A stretch of DNA of 64,000 nucleotides from Aromatoleum evansii. Its GTDB lineage: Bacteria; Pseudomonadota; Gammaproteobacteria; Burkholderiales; Rhodocyclaceae. The notes beneath the pieces were generated by a model. It was not told where the DNA came from and ran no database searches. It worked only from the letters and a program-made list of their open reading frames with translations. The position numbers were made by a program, and so were the translations under genes. The stretch spans positions 58,190-122,189 of the forward strand of contig NZ_WTVK01000013.1 of the NCBI RefSeq assembly GCF_012910805.1. The letters run 5' to 3'. Every line of letters starts with the position of its first letter. Positions within the stretch are counted from its first letter, which is position 1. Shown one piece after another: positions 1 through 7,732 of this stretch.

Positions 1-808
1 CAACACGCTGATCGAGATCGGCAAGAGGCTCAAGGGGCCGGCGAGCGAGTACTACGCCAAGCTCGAGAACGTCGAGAACATCCTGCGCCATCTCGCCAAG
101 GGCTTCGAGACGACGCCCGGCGACAACGGCGTGAACAGCTTCGAATCCTGGGTCGAGAAGGGCGTCTGGTACAAGAAGCCCTACCACTGGCGGCAAGTCC
201 GCGGCGAGTTCTTCGAGTGGGACGGCCAGGGCTGGAACAAGCCGATGAGCGCCGAGGACGTGAAGAAGAAGCTGCTCAAGACCGAGTCGGGCCGCTTCGA
301 GTTCAAGTCCTCCTACCTCGACAGCAAACGCGACTGGGTGCTCGAAAAGACCGGCCGCGATCCGGCGAAATTCAACTTCCCGCACTGGGAGGAGCCGAGA
401 TACACCGGCAGCGGCGACCTGCACTTCGTCACCTCGAAGAACGCGATGCACGCCGAAGGACGCAGCGCCAACCTGCCCAACGCGATCGCGCTGATGCAGC
501 CCACCGCGGGCGGACGCCGGCAGGTATGCGCGGAGGTGCATCCCTCCGTCGCCAAGGCCAAGGGCTTCAAGGATGGCGACCTCATCCGCATCAAGTCGAC
601 GCTGGGCGAAATCACCGCCGTCGCACGCGTCACCGAGCTCACCCGCCCCGACACCATCGTGCTGCCCTTCGAGCACGGCCACTGGGCACACGGGCGCTGG
701 GCCAAGGGGCGCGGCTCGCATGTGGATTCGATCATCGACAACCAGTCCGACCGCATCTCGGGCATGGCCAATTACTACACCGGCAAGGTAACGGTCGAGA
801 AGGCTTGA
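1..808 (+). CDS. Molybdopterin oxidoreductase large subunit, C-terminal part (5' truncated by window)
   Basis: The reading frame is open to the left edge and ends with TGA at 808, so only about 268 C-terminal residues are present. The last ~120 residues look like the molybdopterin-dinucleotide-binding domain of the DMSO reductase superfamily: a segment with HPSVAKAKGFKDGDL, then the TLGEITAVARVT strand pattern. It is followed within 13 bases by a four-cluster Fe-S subunit, then an NrfD-type anchor and a TorD-type chaperone, so it is the catalytic subunit of a membrane-bound complex. The substrate cannot be read from this part. PadB-type phenylacetyl-CoA oxidoreductase, or a thiosulfate/polysulfide/tetrathionate reductase relative, are candidates. 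Family assignment is firm, substrate is open. Confidence 0.8.
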   Translation, partial: NTLIEIGKRLKGPASEYYAKLENVENILRHLAKGFETTPGDNGVNSFESWVEKGVWYKKPYHWRQVRGEFFEWDGQGWNKPMSAEDVKKKLLKTESGRFEFKSSYLDSKRDWVLEKTGRDPAKFNFPHWEEPRYTGSGDLHFVTSKNAMHAEGRSANLPNAIALMQPTAGGRRQVCAEVHPSVAKAKGFKDGDLIRIKSTLGEITAVARVTELTRPDTIVLPFEHGHWAHGRWAKGRGSHVDSIIDNQSDRISGMANYYTGKVTVEKA

Positions 809-821
809 GGAGATCACCAAA

Positions 822-1580
822 ATGGCTAAATGGGGAATGGTCATCGACCTGGAGAAGTGCACCGGCTGCCAGGCCTGCAGCACCGCCTGCCAGATGGAGA
901 ACAGCCGCCTGCCCGGCGAGAACTACCAGGACGTCCTGTACTACACGGAAGGCAGGCAGCCGACGCCGCAACTGAAGTGGTTCCCGCGGCCCTGCATGCA
1001 CTGCGAGGAACCGTCGTGCATGCACGTGTGCCCGACCAAGGCCACCTACAAGACCGAGGACGGCGTCGTGCTCATCGACTGGGACAAGTGCATCGGCTGC
1101 AAGTACTGCATGATCGCCTGCCCGTACGGCGTGCGCTTCTACACCGACGAGAAGGCGTTGATCGAGCCGAACATCAAGCAGGTGTTCAAGGGCGATGGCG
1201 ATCTGTCGTGGAACCCGCCGTACAAGGGGCCGCAGCAGGACCCGAAGCATGGCGTGGGCATCCAGCCCAACGGCGTCGTGTCGAAGTGCAACTTCTGTTA
1301 CCACAAGATAAGCAAGGCGCCCAAGGGTACGGCAGACCTCGATGAGAGCAACCCGGAACTCGTCGAATACGTGCCCGCCTGCGTGCGCACCTGCGCGCCC
1401 AAGGCCCGCTACTTCGGCGACCTCGACAACCCGAACTCGCAGGTCAGCCGGCTGATTTCCGACAAGCAGGGCACCCGCCTGCTCGACCACACCGGCAACA
1501 AGCCGCAGGTGTACTACCTGACCGGCGGCGGTGCGGCCGCTGCGGCAGTCCCGGGCACCCGTGCGAACAAGAAGGCTTGA
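822..1580 (+). CDS. Four-cluster [4Fe-4S] ferredoxin-like subunit of molybdopterin oxidoreductase
   Basis: This 252-residue protein has no signal peptide and carries the four cysteine groups typical of DmsB/PsrB/PadC-type electron-transfer subunits: CTGCQACSTAC near residue 15, CMHCEEPSCMHVCP near 65, CIGCKYCMIACP near 90, and a split group CNFC (near 155) with CVRTCAPKA (near 187). It should pass electrons between the molybdenum subunit and the membrane anchor. The ATG at 822 follows a GAGGAG ribosome site. The C terminus ends in an alanine-rich tail (GGGAAAAAVPG), which is unusual but not disruptive. It sits between the catalytic and anchor genes with 13-base gaps, so the three are one operon. 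Confidence 0.88.
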   Translation: MAKWGMVIDLEKCTGCQACSTACQMENSRLPGENYQDVLYYTEGRQPTPQLKWFPRPCMHCEEPSCMHVCPTKATYKTEDGVVLIDWDKCIGCKYCMIACPYGVRFYTDEKALIEPNIKQVFKGDGDLSWNPPYKGPQQDPKHGVGIQPNGVVSKCNFCYHKISKAPKGTADLDESNPELVEYVPACVRTCAPKARYFGDLDNPNSQVSRLISDKQGTRLLDHTGNKPQVYYLTGGGAAAAAVPGTRANKKA

Positions 1581-1593
1581 GGAGGAAACAACC

Positions 1594-2718
1594 ATGGCAA
1601 CACAAACACATGGCAGCGGGGCGGTGACCGCGGTGATGATGGCAGGGCTCGCAGGCCTCGTGATCAGCCTCGCGATCGCCTTCACGAACCTCGTCTCGGG
1701 CGGTCACAGTGCCTTCAATACAGGTAGCGACGGCGTGTCGTGGGGCCTGCCGGTAGTCAACTACGTATTCTTCGCGCTGACCTCGACCGGCCTCACGCTG
1801 GTCGCTTCGGTCGCAATGACCTTCGGCAACAAGGCCTGGTACCCGATCGCGAAGCGATGCGTGTGGCTGTCGCTGGTCACGCTCGTGGCCGGCTTCGCCT
1901 CGCTCGCGATGGAGCTGGGACACCCCTTCCGAATGCTGTGGGCGATCCCGCTCAACGCGCAACTGGTGTCGCAGCTGAACTGGATGGGGATCTTCTACGC
2001 GGTCTTCCTCGTGCTCGGCATCCTCAAGTTCATGCGCATCCACGGCGGCGACTGGAACAGCAGCGGCAGCAAGCAGATCGGGCTGGCGGCCCTCGTCACC
2101 GAACTGCTCGCCGGCGGCATGCTGGGCATGGCCTTCGGGGCGATGGCGATGCGGCCGATGTGGTACGGCAACCTCGTGCCGCTGTACTTCATCCTCACCG
2201 CCGCGTGCACCGGCGGTGCCTTTGCCGTGCTGGTGACCTGCCTCAGCTACGGAGGCCCCGACAACATGCCGGAGCCGGTGCGCAAGCTGATGCAGGGCTC
2301 GCTACCGATGGCCTTCGCCGCCTTGCTCGGGCTCACCATCCTCGTGATCGGCTACCGCACCGTGATCGGCCTGTGGAGCAACGCCGACGGCCTGCAGGTG
2401 TGGGACGCGGTCGTCGCCTCGCCGTGGTACTGGGTCGAAGCCGCCCTGCTGATCGGCGCCTTCTTCCTGCTGCTGCAGCGCAAGGCGCTGGCGGTCGCAG
2501 CGGTGATGGTGATCGGCGGCTTCTTCATCGACCGCTACGACTTCGTCATCGGCGGGCAGCTCCTGCCGCTGTTCAAGGGCAGCTGGGTGCCGGACCTGAT
2601 CGCCTACACGCCCTCGACGACGGAGTGGATGCTGACCCTGCTGGCGTTCTCCATCGCCTTCTTCGGCTGGGCGCTGGGCGAGAAGATGCTCAAGCTCGAC
2701 GCCGCGCCACAGGACTGA
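1594..2718 (+). CDS. NrfD/PsrC-type polytopic membrane anchor subunit
   Basis: This 374-residue, strongly hydrophobic protein has about ten predicted membrane segments and the layout of the NrfD/PsrC family, which exchanges electrons with the quinone pool without heme. The ATG at 1594 lies 7 bases after GGAGG, whereas a longer frame starting at 1531 would overlap the Fe-S gene by 50 bases without a ribosome site. The MELGHPFRMLW stretch near residue 110 is a typical NrfD-family loop. It completes a three-subunit enzyme with the two preceding genes. Whether the enzyme reduces or oxidises quinone depends on the unknown substrate. Confidence 0.85.
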   Translation: MATQTHGSGAVTAVMMAGLAGLVISLAIAFTNLVSGGHSAFNTGSDGVSWGLPVVNYVFFALTSTGLTLVASVAMTFGNKAWYPIAKRCVWLSLVTLVAGFASLAMELGHPFRMLWAIPLNAQLVSQLNWMGIFYAVFLVLGILKFMRIHGGDWNSSGSKQIGLAALVTELLAGGMLGMAFGAMAMRPMWYGNLVPLYFILTAACTGGAFAVLVTCLSYGGPDNMPEPVRKLMQGSLPMAFAALLGLTILVIGYRTVIGLWSNADGLQVWDAVVASPWYWVEAALLIGAFFLLLQRKALAVAAVMVIGGFFIDRYDFVIGGQLLPLFKGSWVPDLIAYTPSTTEWMLTLLAFSIAFFGWALGEKMLKLDAAPQD

Positions 2719-2760
2719 GCGCTTCCTCCGGCCACCAGCTATTAACCCGGCGACAGTTAC

Positions 2761-2860
2761 ATGATGGCAGCCTGAGTCAGCGCAGTCGCTCCCTCCCCTT
2801 CAAGGGGAGGGCTGGGGTGGGGATGGGGTTACCAGACTTAGCCGAACCCATCCCCCACCT
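2761..2860. repeat. Intergenic G-rich inverted repeat
   Basis: Between the anchor gene and the chaperone gene lies a C-rich/G-rich hairpin (CCTCCCCTTCAAGGGGAGG, 2792-2810) followed by GGTGGGGATGGGGTT (2816-2830), answered by AACCCATCCCCCACC (2845-2859). Such palindromic intergenic elements are dispersed in many proteobacterial genomes. Here it may attenuate or separate expression of the chaperone from the structural genes. Confidence 0.6.
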
Positions 2861-2881
2861 ACACAACTTCCGGAACGCCCC

Positions 2882-3730
2882 ATGATGGACACCCGCCACA
2901 TCGAATCCCTGGCCGAACGCGGCGAGTTCTACCTGTGCCTCGCACGCGCCTTCCTGACGCCGCTACAGCCGGAACACTTCGCCGCGATGCGCGACGCACT
3001 CGCCGACGACCTCGCCGAACTGGATGACCTCCTCGGCTACGGCGGCGCCGACGCGCTCGCCGACTACCGCACTGCGATCGCCGCAATCCCCGACCATGCG
3101 GCGCTGCTGCAGCGCTACAGCGCCCTGTTCGTGAGCCCGCCGCGTACGATCCAGATCACCACCGGCACCTACCTCGACGGCGCGATCAACGGCGGCACCG
3201 TCGCGGCGATGGAAGGGGCCTACCGCCGCTGCGGCGTCGAACGCGGCCCCGACTTCCACGACCTCTCCGACCACCTCTCCGTGCAACTCGAATTCGTCGC
3301 CCTGCTCTACCTGCTCGGAGCCGAAGCGGCCTCGGCCGATGCGTCGCAGCCGCCGGTGAATCCCCCGCACTTCCTCCACGACTACGTAAAGCGCTGGCTC
3401 CCCGCCTTCGTGCGCGACCTCGCAGCGGCCGACACCCCGAACCCGTGGCTACCGCTTGCCCGCCTCCTTGCCCTCGCAGTCGCCCACGACGCGGAGGCCG
3501 CGCCCCTGTCACCCGCCGAAGCTCGCGCCCACAAGGCGATCACGAAGGCCAGGCACGACCGGGCCATCCGCGGCGTGACACCCGAAGACCTCGACTTCAT
3601 CGCACAGCGCCTGCGTGAAAAAGGGCTGGCGACGGATCACCTCGCCATTCCGCCGGACCGACGCGACGAGGCTCGCGGCTACTCGCGCGGCACGCCGCCC
3701 GGGCCGCGCACGGGGTCGCGTTACGGATGA
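2882..3730 (+). CDS. TorD/DmsD-family molybdoenzyme maturation chaperone
   Basis: The 282-residue product is helical, rich in alanine and leucine, and has the TorD/DmsD family pattern, including a YSALFVSPPRTIQ loop near residue 79 and conserved DHLSVQLEFVALLY near 130. These cytoplasmic proteins bind the large molybdoenzyme subunit during cofactor insertion and export. It follows the three structural genes after a 160-base gap holding a palindromic repeat, so it may be transcribed from the same promoter at reduced level. It is longer than usual for the family (about 200-230), because of a polar, arginine- and proline-rich C-terminal tail after residue 245. ATG at 2885 is an equally possible start. 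Confidence 0.8.
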   Translation: MMDTRHIESLAERGEFYLCLARAFLTPLQPEHFAAMRDALADDLAELDDLLGYGGADALADYRTAIAAIPDHAALLQRYSALFVSPPRTIQITTGTYLDGAINGGTVAAMEGAYRRCGVERGPDFHDLSDHLSVQLEFVALLYLLGAEAASADASQPPVNPPHFLHDYVKRWLPAFVRDLAAADTPNPWLPLARLLALAVAHDAEAAPLSPAEARAHKAITKARHDRAIRGVTPEDLDFIAQRLREKGLATDHLAIPPDRRDEARGYSRGTPPGPRTGSRYG

Positions 3731-3814
3731 CGCCGGCGGAAGGACCGCCGGCACGGTCATTCGGCCGGCGCGTGACCGGGCACTCGCTGGCCGCGATCAC
3801 CTTACTCCAACCCC

Positions 3815-4702
3815 TCACTGGGCGCCGCTCTTCAGCAATTCGAAGAATGCGTTTGCCGCAGGCGACAGGGTGCTGTTCTTGCGACGAAGCAGAGTGATTC
3901 TTCTCTTGACGACCGGGCTGACCAATGGAATCCGGCACACGCCCGGCCGGGCCCCCTCCTCGAGCGTCGATGCAGGAAGAATGGCCGTCCCGACACCCGC
4001 GGCGACGAGACTGATGGCCGTGGCGTGGTGTTGAACCTCGTAGGCCCCGCTGAGGCTGATTCCGCGCTTCGCCAGTTGGTAGTCCATGAAGACCCGTGTG
4101 GCAGTCATGCTGCTGACGACGACCAGCTCGGTTTCGCGCATATCTGACCAGGTAACGGCCTCTCGATGACTGAGGGGATGTTCCTCGCGGCAGAAGAACA
4201 TCAGCGGGTCTTCCAGGAGCGGCGTTTCAATAAGCTCCGGATGGCGCTCCGTGGGAATTCCGATTCCGAGTTCGGCTTGGCCGTGGAGTACCGCGTCGCG
4301 GACTTCGAAGGCGGTCGTGTCGATCAGACGCACCCGGTTGCCGGGATGGGATTCCCGGTAACGCCGGATTGCCGCAGGCAGGACGTGTGAGGCCATCGTC
4401 GGCACGCAGGCGAGGGTGAAGCTCCCGCGAGCATTCTTCGACATGTCCTTCAGTCGGCCGACAGCAAGCGTCATCTCCCCCACGATGGCCTTGGCTTGGG
4501 GAAGAAACTCGCGTCCGACGGCCGTGAGCTCGACGTAGCGCGTCGTGCGGTCGAGGAGCCGCAATCCGAGGTAGCTCTCGAGTTTCTGCACGCGGCGTGT
4601 CAGCGCCGTCTGCGTGACATGGAGGTGCTCCGCGGCCTTGCTGAATCCGCCCAGTTCGGCAATCACCACGAACGCCTGGATGCCGTCGAAATCGATCTTC
4701 AT
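3815..4702 (-). CDS. LysR-type regulator divergent from first prpF-like gene
   Basis: A 295-residue LysR-family protein. The N-terminal winged helix-turn-helix spans about residues 1-60 (FSKAAEHLHVTQTALTRRVQKLE), and the rest is the ligand-binding domain. I chose ATG at 4702 because GAGG stands 7 bases upstream; the longer GTG frame from 4717 has no ribosome site. It is transcribed divergently from the prpF-like gene at 4851, with a LysR-box candidate (T-N11-A with a dyad) in between at 4745-4757. That arrangement predicts control of the downstream tricarboxylate catabolic genes, with a pathway acid or CoA-free intermediate as likely co-inducer. Confidence 0.88.
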   Translation of the reverse strand: MKIDFDGIQAFVVIAELGGFSKAAEHLHVTQTALTRRVQKLESYLGLRLLDRTTRYVELTAVGREFLPQAKAIVGEMTLAVGRLKDMSKNARGSFTLACVPTMASHVLPAAIRRYRESHPGNRVRLIDTTAFEVRDAVLHGQAELGIGIPTERHPELIETPLLEDPLMFFCREEHPLSHREAVTWSDMRETELVVVSSMTATRVFMDYQLAKRGISLSGAYEVQHHATAISLVAAGVGTAILPASTLEEGARPGVCRIPLVSPVVKRRITLLRRKNSTLSPAANAFFELLKSGAQ

Positions 4703-4744
4703 CTCATGTCCTCGCACTCAAGGCAGGGCGGAGGGATCCGGCTA

Positions 4745-4757
4745 TGCGCAAATCGCA
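4745..4757. promoter_or_regulatory. Candidate LysR-type operator (T-N11-A dyad)
   Basis: TGCGCAAATCGCA is a T-N11-A element with perfect TGCG/CGCA arms, placed between the divergent LysR gene and the prpF-like gene. A second T-N11-A stretch (TTGCATTTCAGTAA) begins 17 bases downstream at 4774. Two adjacent sites are the normal LysR arrangement. Confidence 0.55.
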
Positions 4758-4773
4758 ATAAAACCGACATCCG

Positions 4774-4783
4774 TTGCATTTCA
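4774..4783 (+). promoter_or_regulatory. Shared upstream motif TTGCATTTCA, copy 1
   Basis: This 10-base motif occurs 77 bases before the start of the first prpF-like gene. The same ten bases stand at 18261 before the second prpF-like gene and at 19531 before the porin gene. All three copies have the same orientation as their downstream gene, which suggests a common regulator of the island. Confidence 0.5.
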
Positions 4784-4850
4784 GTAATCACTACAGCGTG
4801 TCTAACATTGCCTCATAAAACAGCAGAACGTGCAACAAGGAGACAGGCAA

Positions 4851-5930
4851 GTGGATCACATTCCGTGTGTGCTGATGCGAGGCGGATCGTCGAAGGGGTT
4901 GTTCTTCCTCGCGGAGAGCCTGCCCGACGACACGACCGCCCGCGATCGCCTTCTGCTCGCAGCGATGGGGTCCCCTGATCTTCGGCAGATCGATGGCATG
5001 GGTGGAGGCAACGACCTAAGCAGCAAGGTCGTGATCGTGGCGCCGTCGCGCCGGCCCGATGTCGATGTGGAGTATCTCTTCGCCCAAGTCTCGGTAGCCC
5101 GCGATCTGGTCGATGTGCTGCCCAACAGCGGCAACATGCTCGCTGCGGTGGGGCCGTTTGCACTCGAACGCGGCCTGGTCAAGGCGTCCAGCCCGGTCAC
5201 GCGCGTTCGCATCCTGAATATCAATAGCGGCAAGCAAGTCGAGGCGATCGTGCAGACGCCCGGTGGAAAAGTGACCTACGAGGGGAGCTTTCATCTCGAC
5301 GGTGTGCCGGGCAGCAGCGCGCCCGTGACCCTCAATTTTCTCGATCCGGCGGGGACGCGGACCGGGCGCCTGCTCCCGACCGGAAATGCCCAGGATGTGA
5401 TCGATGGGCTTCCCGTTACCTGCATGGATTTCGCGATTCCCATCGTTTTCGTGAAGGCGGTCTCTCTCGGCAAGACAGGGCACGAGTCGAAGGAAGAACT
5501 CGACGGCGACGCCGACTTTCTTCAGCGCCTGGAGTCGATTCGCGTTGCCGCCGCGACCCTCATGAGGCTGGAGGTTTCACCGGATCGCGGGGTACCGAAG
5601 ATCGCGATGATCGCGGCGCCGCGCAACGGTGGAAGCATTGCGTCGCGCTATTTCGTTCCCTCGAGCTGCCATCCGGTGCACGCGGCCACGGGCGCATTGG
5701 CACTGGCGGCGGCCTGTCACACGCCGGACACCGTCGCGGAGGAGCTCGCAGAGATCGACGAAAACACCCCGTACCGCATCGTCATCGAGCACCCGAGCGG
5801 CCAGATGGCCTGTGACCTGCACATCGCACAGCATGCCATCCACGACGTGCCGGTCATCGACTCGGCCTCGATCGTGACGTCGGCGCGACCACTGCTCAGT
5901 GGCGAGGTGTACGTGCGGACGGCGACCTGA
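4851..5930 (+). CDS. PrpF-family isomerase (possible aconitate delta-isomerase), Ser variant
   Basis: A 359-residue member of the PrpF family (diaminopimelate-epimerase fold), whose members isomerise 2-methylaconitate, aconitate or 4-oxalomesaconate. The family N-terminal signature is PCVLMRGGSSKG. The start is GTG at 4851, 7 bases after AAGGAG; the upstream GTG at 4830 would place that ribosome site inside the gene. Lys59 lies in the conserved SSK, and 34 residues later the usual NCGN motif reads NSGN, so the expected Cys93 is Ser. The second paralogue at 18327 keeps the Cys. It leads the transport and catabolic genes to 13376. I infer cis/trans-aconitate isomerisation, but a related unsaturated tricarboxylate is possible. 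Confidence 0.78.
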   Translation: MDHIPCVLMRGGSSKGLFFLAESLPDDTTARDRLLLAAMGSPDLRQIDGMGGGNDLSSKVVIVAPSRRPDVDVEYLFAQVSVARDLVDVLPNSGNMLAAVGPFALERGLVKASSPVTRVRILNINSGKQVEAIVQTPGGKVTYEGSFHLDGVPGSSAPVTLNFLDPAGTRTGRLLPTGNAQDVIDGLPVTCMDFAIPIVFVKAVSLGKTGHESKEELDGDADFLQRLESIRVAAATLMRLEVSPDRGVPKIAMIAAPRNGGSIASRYFVPSSCHPVHAATGALALAAACHTPDTVAEELAEIDENTPYRIVIEHPSGQMACDLHIAQHAIHDVPVIDSASIVTSARPLLSGEVYVRTAT

Positions 5931-5980
5931 TTCATCACCGTAATCAAAACAGTTTCACGCTCACACCAAGGAGACCAAAC

Positions 5981-6982
5981 ATGAGAACCATCATTGCATT
6001 GACCGCTGCAGTCGGTATCGCCTTTTCCGGCGGGGCGTTCGCGCAGAGCCCGATCGTCATCAAGTTCGCGCACGTCGCAGCCGCCGACACGCCCAAGGGG
6101 CGCGCAGCCGAGCACTTCAAGAAGGTGGCCGAGGAGCGCACGAAGGGCCGCGTGAAGGTCGAGATCTACGCGAACAGCACCTTGTACAAGGACAAGGAGG
6201 AGCTCGAAGCGCTGCAGATGGGGTCTGTGCATATGTTGGCGCCGGTTGCGGGCAAGTTCGGGCCTGCGGGCGTGAAGGAGTTCGAGGTCTTCGATCTCCC
6301 GTACATCTTCCCGAATGACGCCGCGCTGCACCGTATCACCCAGGGGCCGATCGGGGCGTCACTGCTGAAGAAGCTCGAACCGCGCGGCTTCGTCGGGCTT
6401 TCGTACTGGGATGCCGGGTTCCGCGTCCTGAGCTCGAACAAGCCGATCCGCACGCCTGACCAGGCCAAGGGGCAGAAGATCCGCATCAACTCGTCGAAGG
6501 TGAATCAGTCGATCATGAAGTCGATCGGCGCGTTGCCGCAGACGATGGCGTTCTCCGAGGTCTACCAGGCGCTGCAGACGGGAGTGGTCGACGGCGCCGA
6601 CGGCAACCTCTCCAATCTCTACACGCAGAAGCAGTACGAGGTGCAGAAGCACCTGACCCTGACCAATCATACTTACAGCGGTTACGTGGTCGTCGCCAAC
6701 AAACCCTTCTGGGACAAGCTGCCTGCCGATATCCGCACGGAACTCGAGGCTGCAGTCAAGGACGCGACGGAGTTCAATCGCAAGGTCGCCGTCGAGGACG
6801 ATGCGAAGTCTCTGGCCGCGATCAAGGCCTCCGGCAAGACGGAAGTCCATACGCCCTCCCCGCAGGAAAAGGACGCATGGATGAAGGCCATGATGCCCGT
6901 TCAGGAAGAGATGGCCCCCCGTGTCGGGCGTGAGTTGATCGACGCGATCCGCAAGGAAACCGCGACGGTCGCACAGAACTAA
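5981..6982 (+). CDS. dctP: TRAP transporter solute-binding protein (DctP family)
   Basis: A 333-residue periplasmic binding protein with a clear signal peptide (cleavage after GGAFA, residues 1-21). The DctP pattern is visible: IVIKFAHVAAADTPKG at the mature N terminus, MAFSEVYQALQTGVVDGADG near residue 190, where the family arginine/asparagine ligand region lies. It delivers a carboxylate to the DctQM membrane pair encoded directly downstream. A ribosome site AAGGAG stands 9 bases before the ATG. The position between a prpF-like isomerase and CoA-ester enzymes suggests a di- or tricarboxylate such as tricarballylate, aconitate or itaconate as ligand. Confidence 0.92.
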   Translation: MRTIIALTAAVGIAFSGGAFAQSPIVIKFAHVAAADTPKGRAAEHFKKVAEERTKGRVKVEIYANSTLYKDKEELEALQMGSVHMLAPVAGKFGPAGVKEFEVFDLPYIFPNDAALHRITQGPIGASLLKKLEPRGFVGLSYWDAGFRVLSSNKPIRTPDQAKGQKIRINSSKVNQSIMKSIGALPQTMAFSEVYQALQTGVVDGADGNLSNLYTQKQYEVQKHLTLTNHTYSGYVVVANKPFWDKLPADIRTELEAAVKDATEFNRKVAVEDDAKSLAAIKASGKTEVHTPSPQEKDAWMKAMMPVQEEMAPRVGRELIDAIRKETATVAQN

Positions 6983-7051
6983 GTATCCCCCACGGCAGGC
7001 CGGACGCGAACGTCCGACTGCCGCTCCCCCTAACTCCGCAAGGAGATCCCC

Positions 7052-7732
7052 ATGAAATTCCTCGATGCTCTGGAGGAATGGCTCGTCACGCTCCTGATTG
7101 GCGGCGCGACGGTCATTACCTTCGCCGCAGTGGTCCATCGCTACGGCGCCGGACTCCCGATTCCCGTCGTGCAGGACTGGCTCATCTCGATCAACATGAG
7201 CTGGGCACAGGAACTCACGATCATCATGTTCGTGTGGATGGCGAAGTTCGGCGCCGCCTACGGCGTGCGCACCGGCATCCACGTCGGCGTCGATGTGCTG
7301 ATCAACCGCCTGCCCGATCGCACGCGCGCCAAGTTCGTCATCTTCGGCCTGCTCGCGGGCGCGTTCTTCACCGGCATCATCGCGACGCTAGGCGGCCATT
7401 TCGTGTGGGAGAACGGTGCCCACTACGCGATCTTCAGCACGCTCGGCCTCGATACGGGCGAAGCGCTGGAGGGGCCGACGACGGTCGACCTCGAGTGGCC
7501 GACCTGGGTCGTCTATTCCGCGATCCCGCTCGGCAGTGCCCTGATGTGTTTCCGCTTCCTGCAGGTATGCCGGTCCTTCATCCGCACCGGCGAGCTGCCG
7601 CATCACGACCACGGCCATGTCGAAGGCATGGACGAGGAGGTCGACGTCGGGCTCGACATGCCCGATCCGAGCGACGTGTATCCGCGCGACCTCGGCAAGA
7701 AAATCCATGACAAAACCGGGGGTGTGCGATGA
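7052..7732 (+). CDS. dctQ: TRAP transporter small membrane subunit (DctQ family)
   Basis: The 226-residue product has four predicted membrane segments and the DctQ pattern (MSWAQELTIIMFVWMAKFGAAYGVRTGIHVGVD near residues 50-82). It is the small integral subunit of a sodium-driven TRAP transporter. It is longer than the usual 160-190 residues because of a hydrophilic, acidic tail rich in His and Asp after residue 180 (HHDHGHVEGMDEEVD), which may bind metal or simply be a spacer. Its stop overlaps the start of the DctM gene by ATGA, so the two are translationally coupled. Confidence 0.9.
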   Translation: MKFLDALEEWLVTLLIGGATVITFAAVVHRYGAGLPIPVVQDWLISINMSWAQELTIIMFVWMAKFGAAYGVRTGIHVGVDVLINRLPDRTRAKFVIFGLLAGAFFTGIIATLGGHFVWENGAHYAIFSTLGLDTGEALEGPTTVDLEWPTWVVYSAIPLGSALMCFRFLQVCRSFIRTGELPHHDHGHVEGMDEEVDVGLDMPDPSDVYPRDLGKKIHDKTGGVR

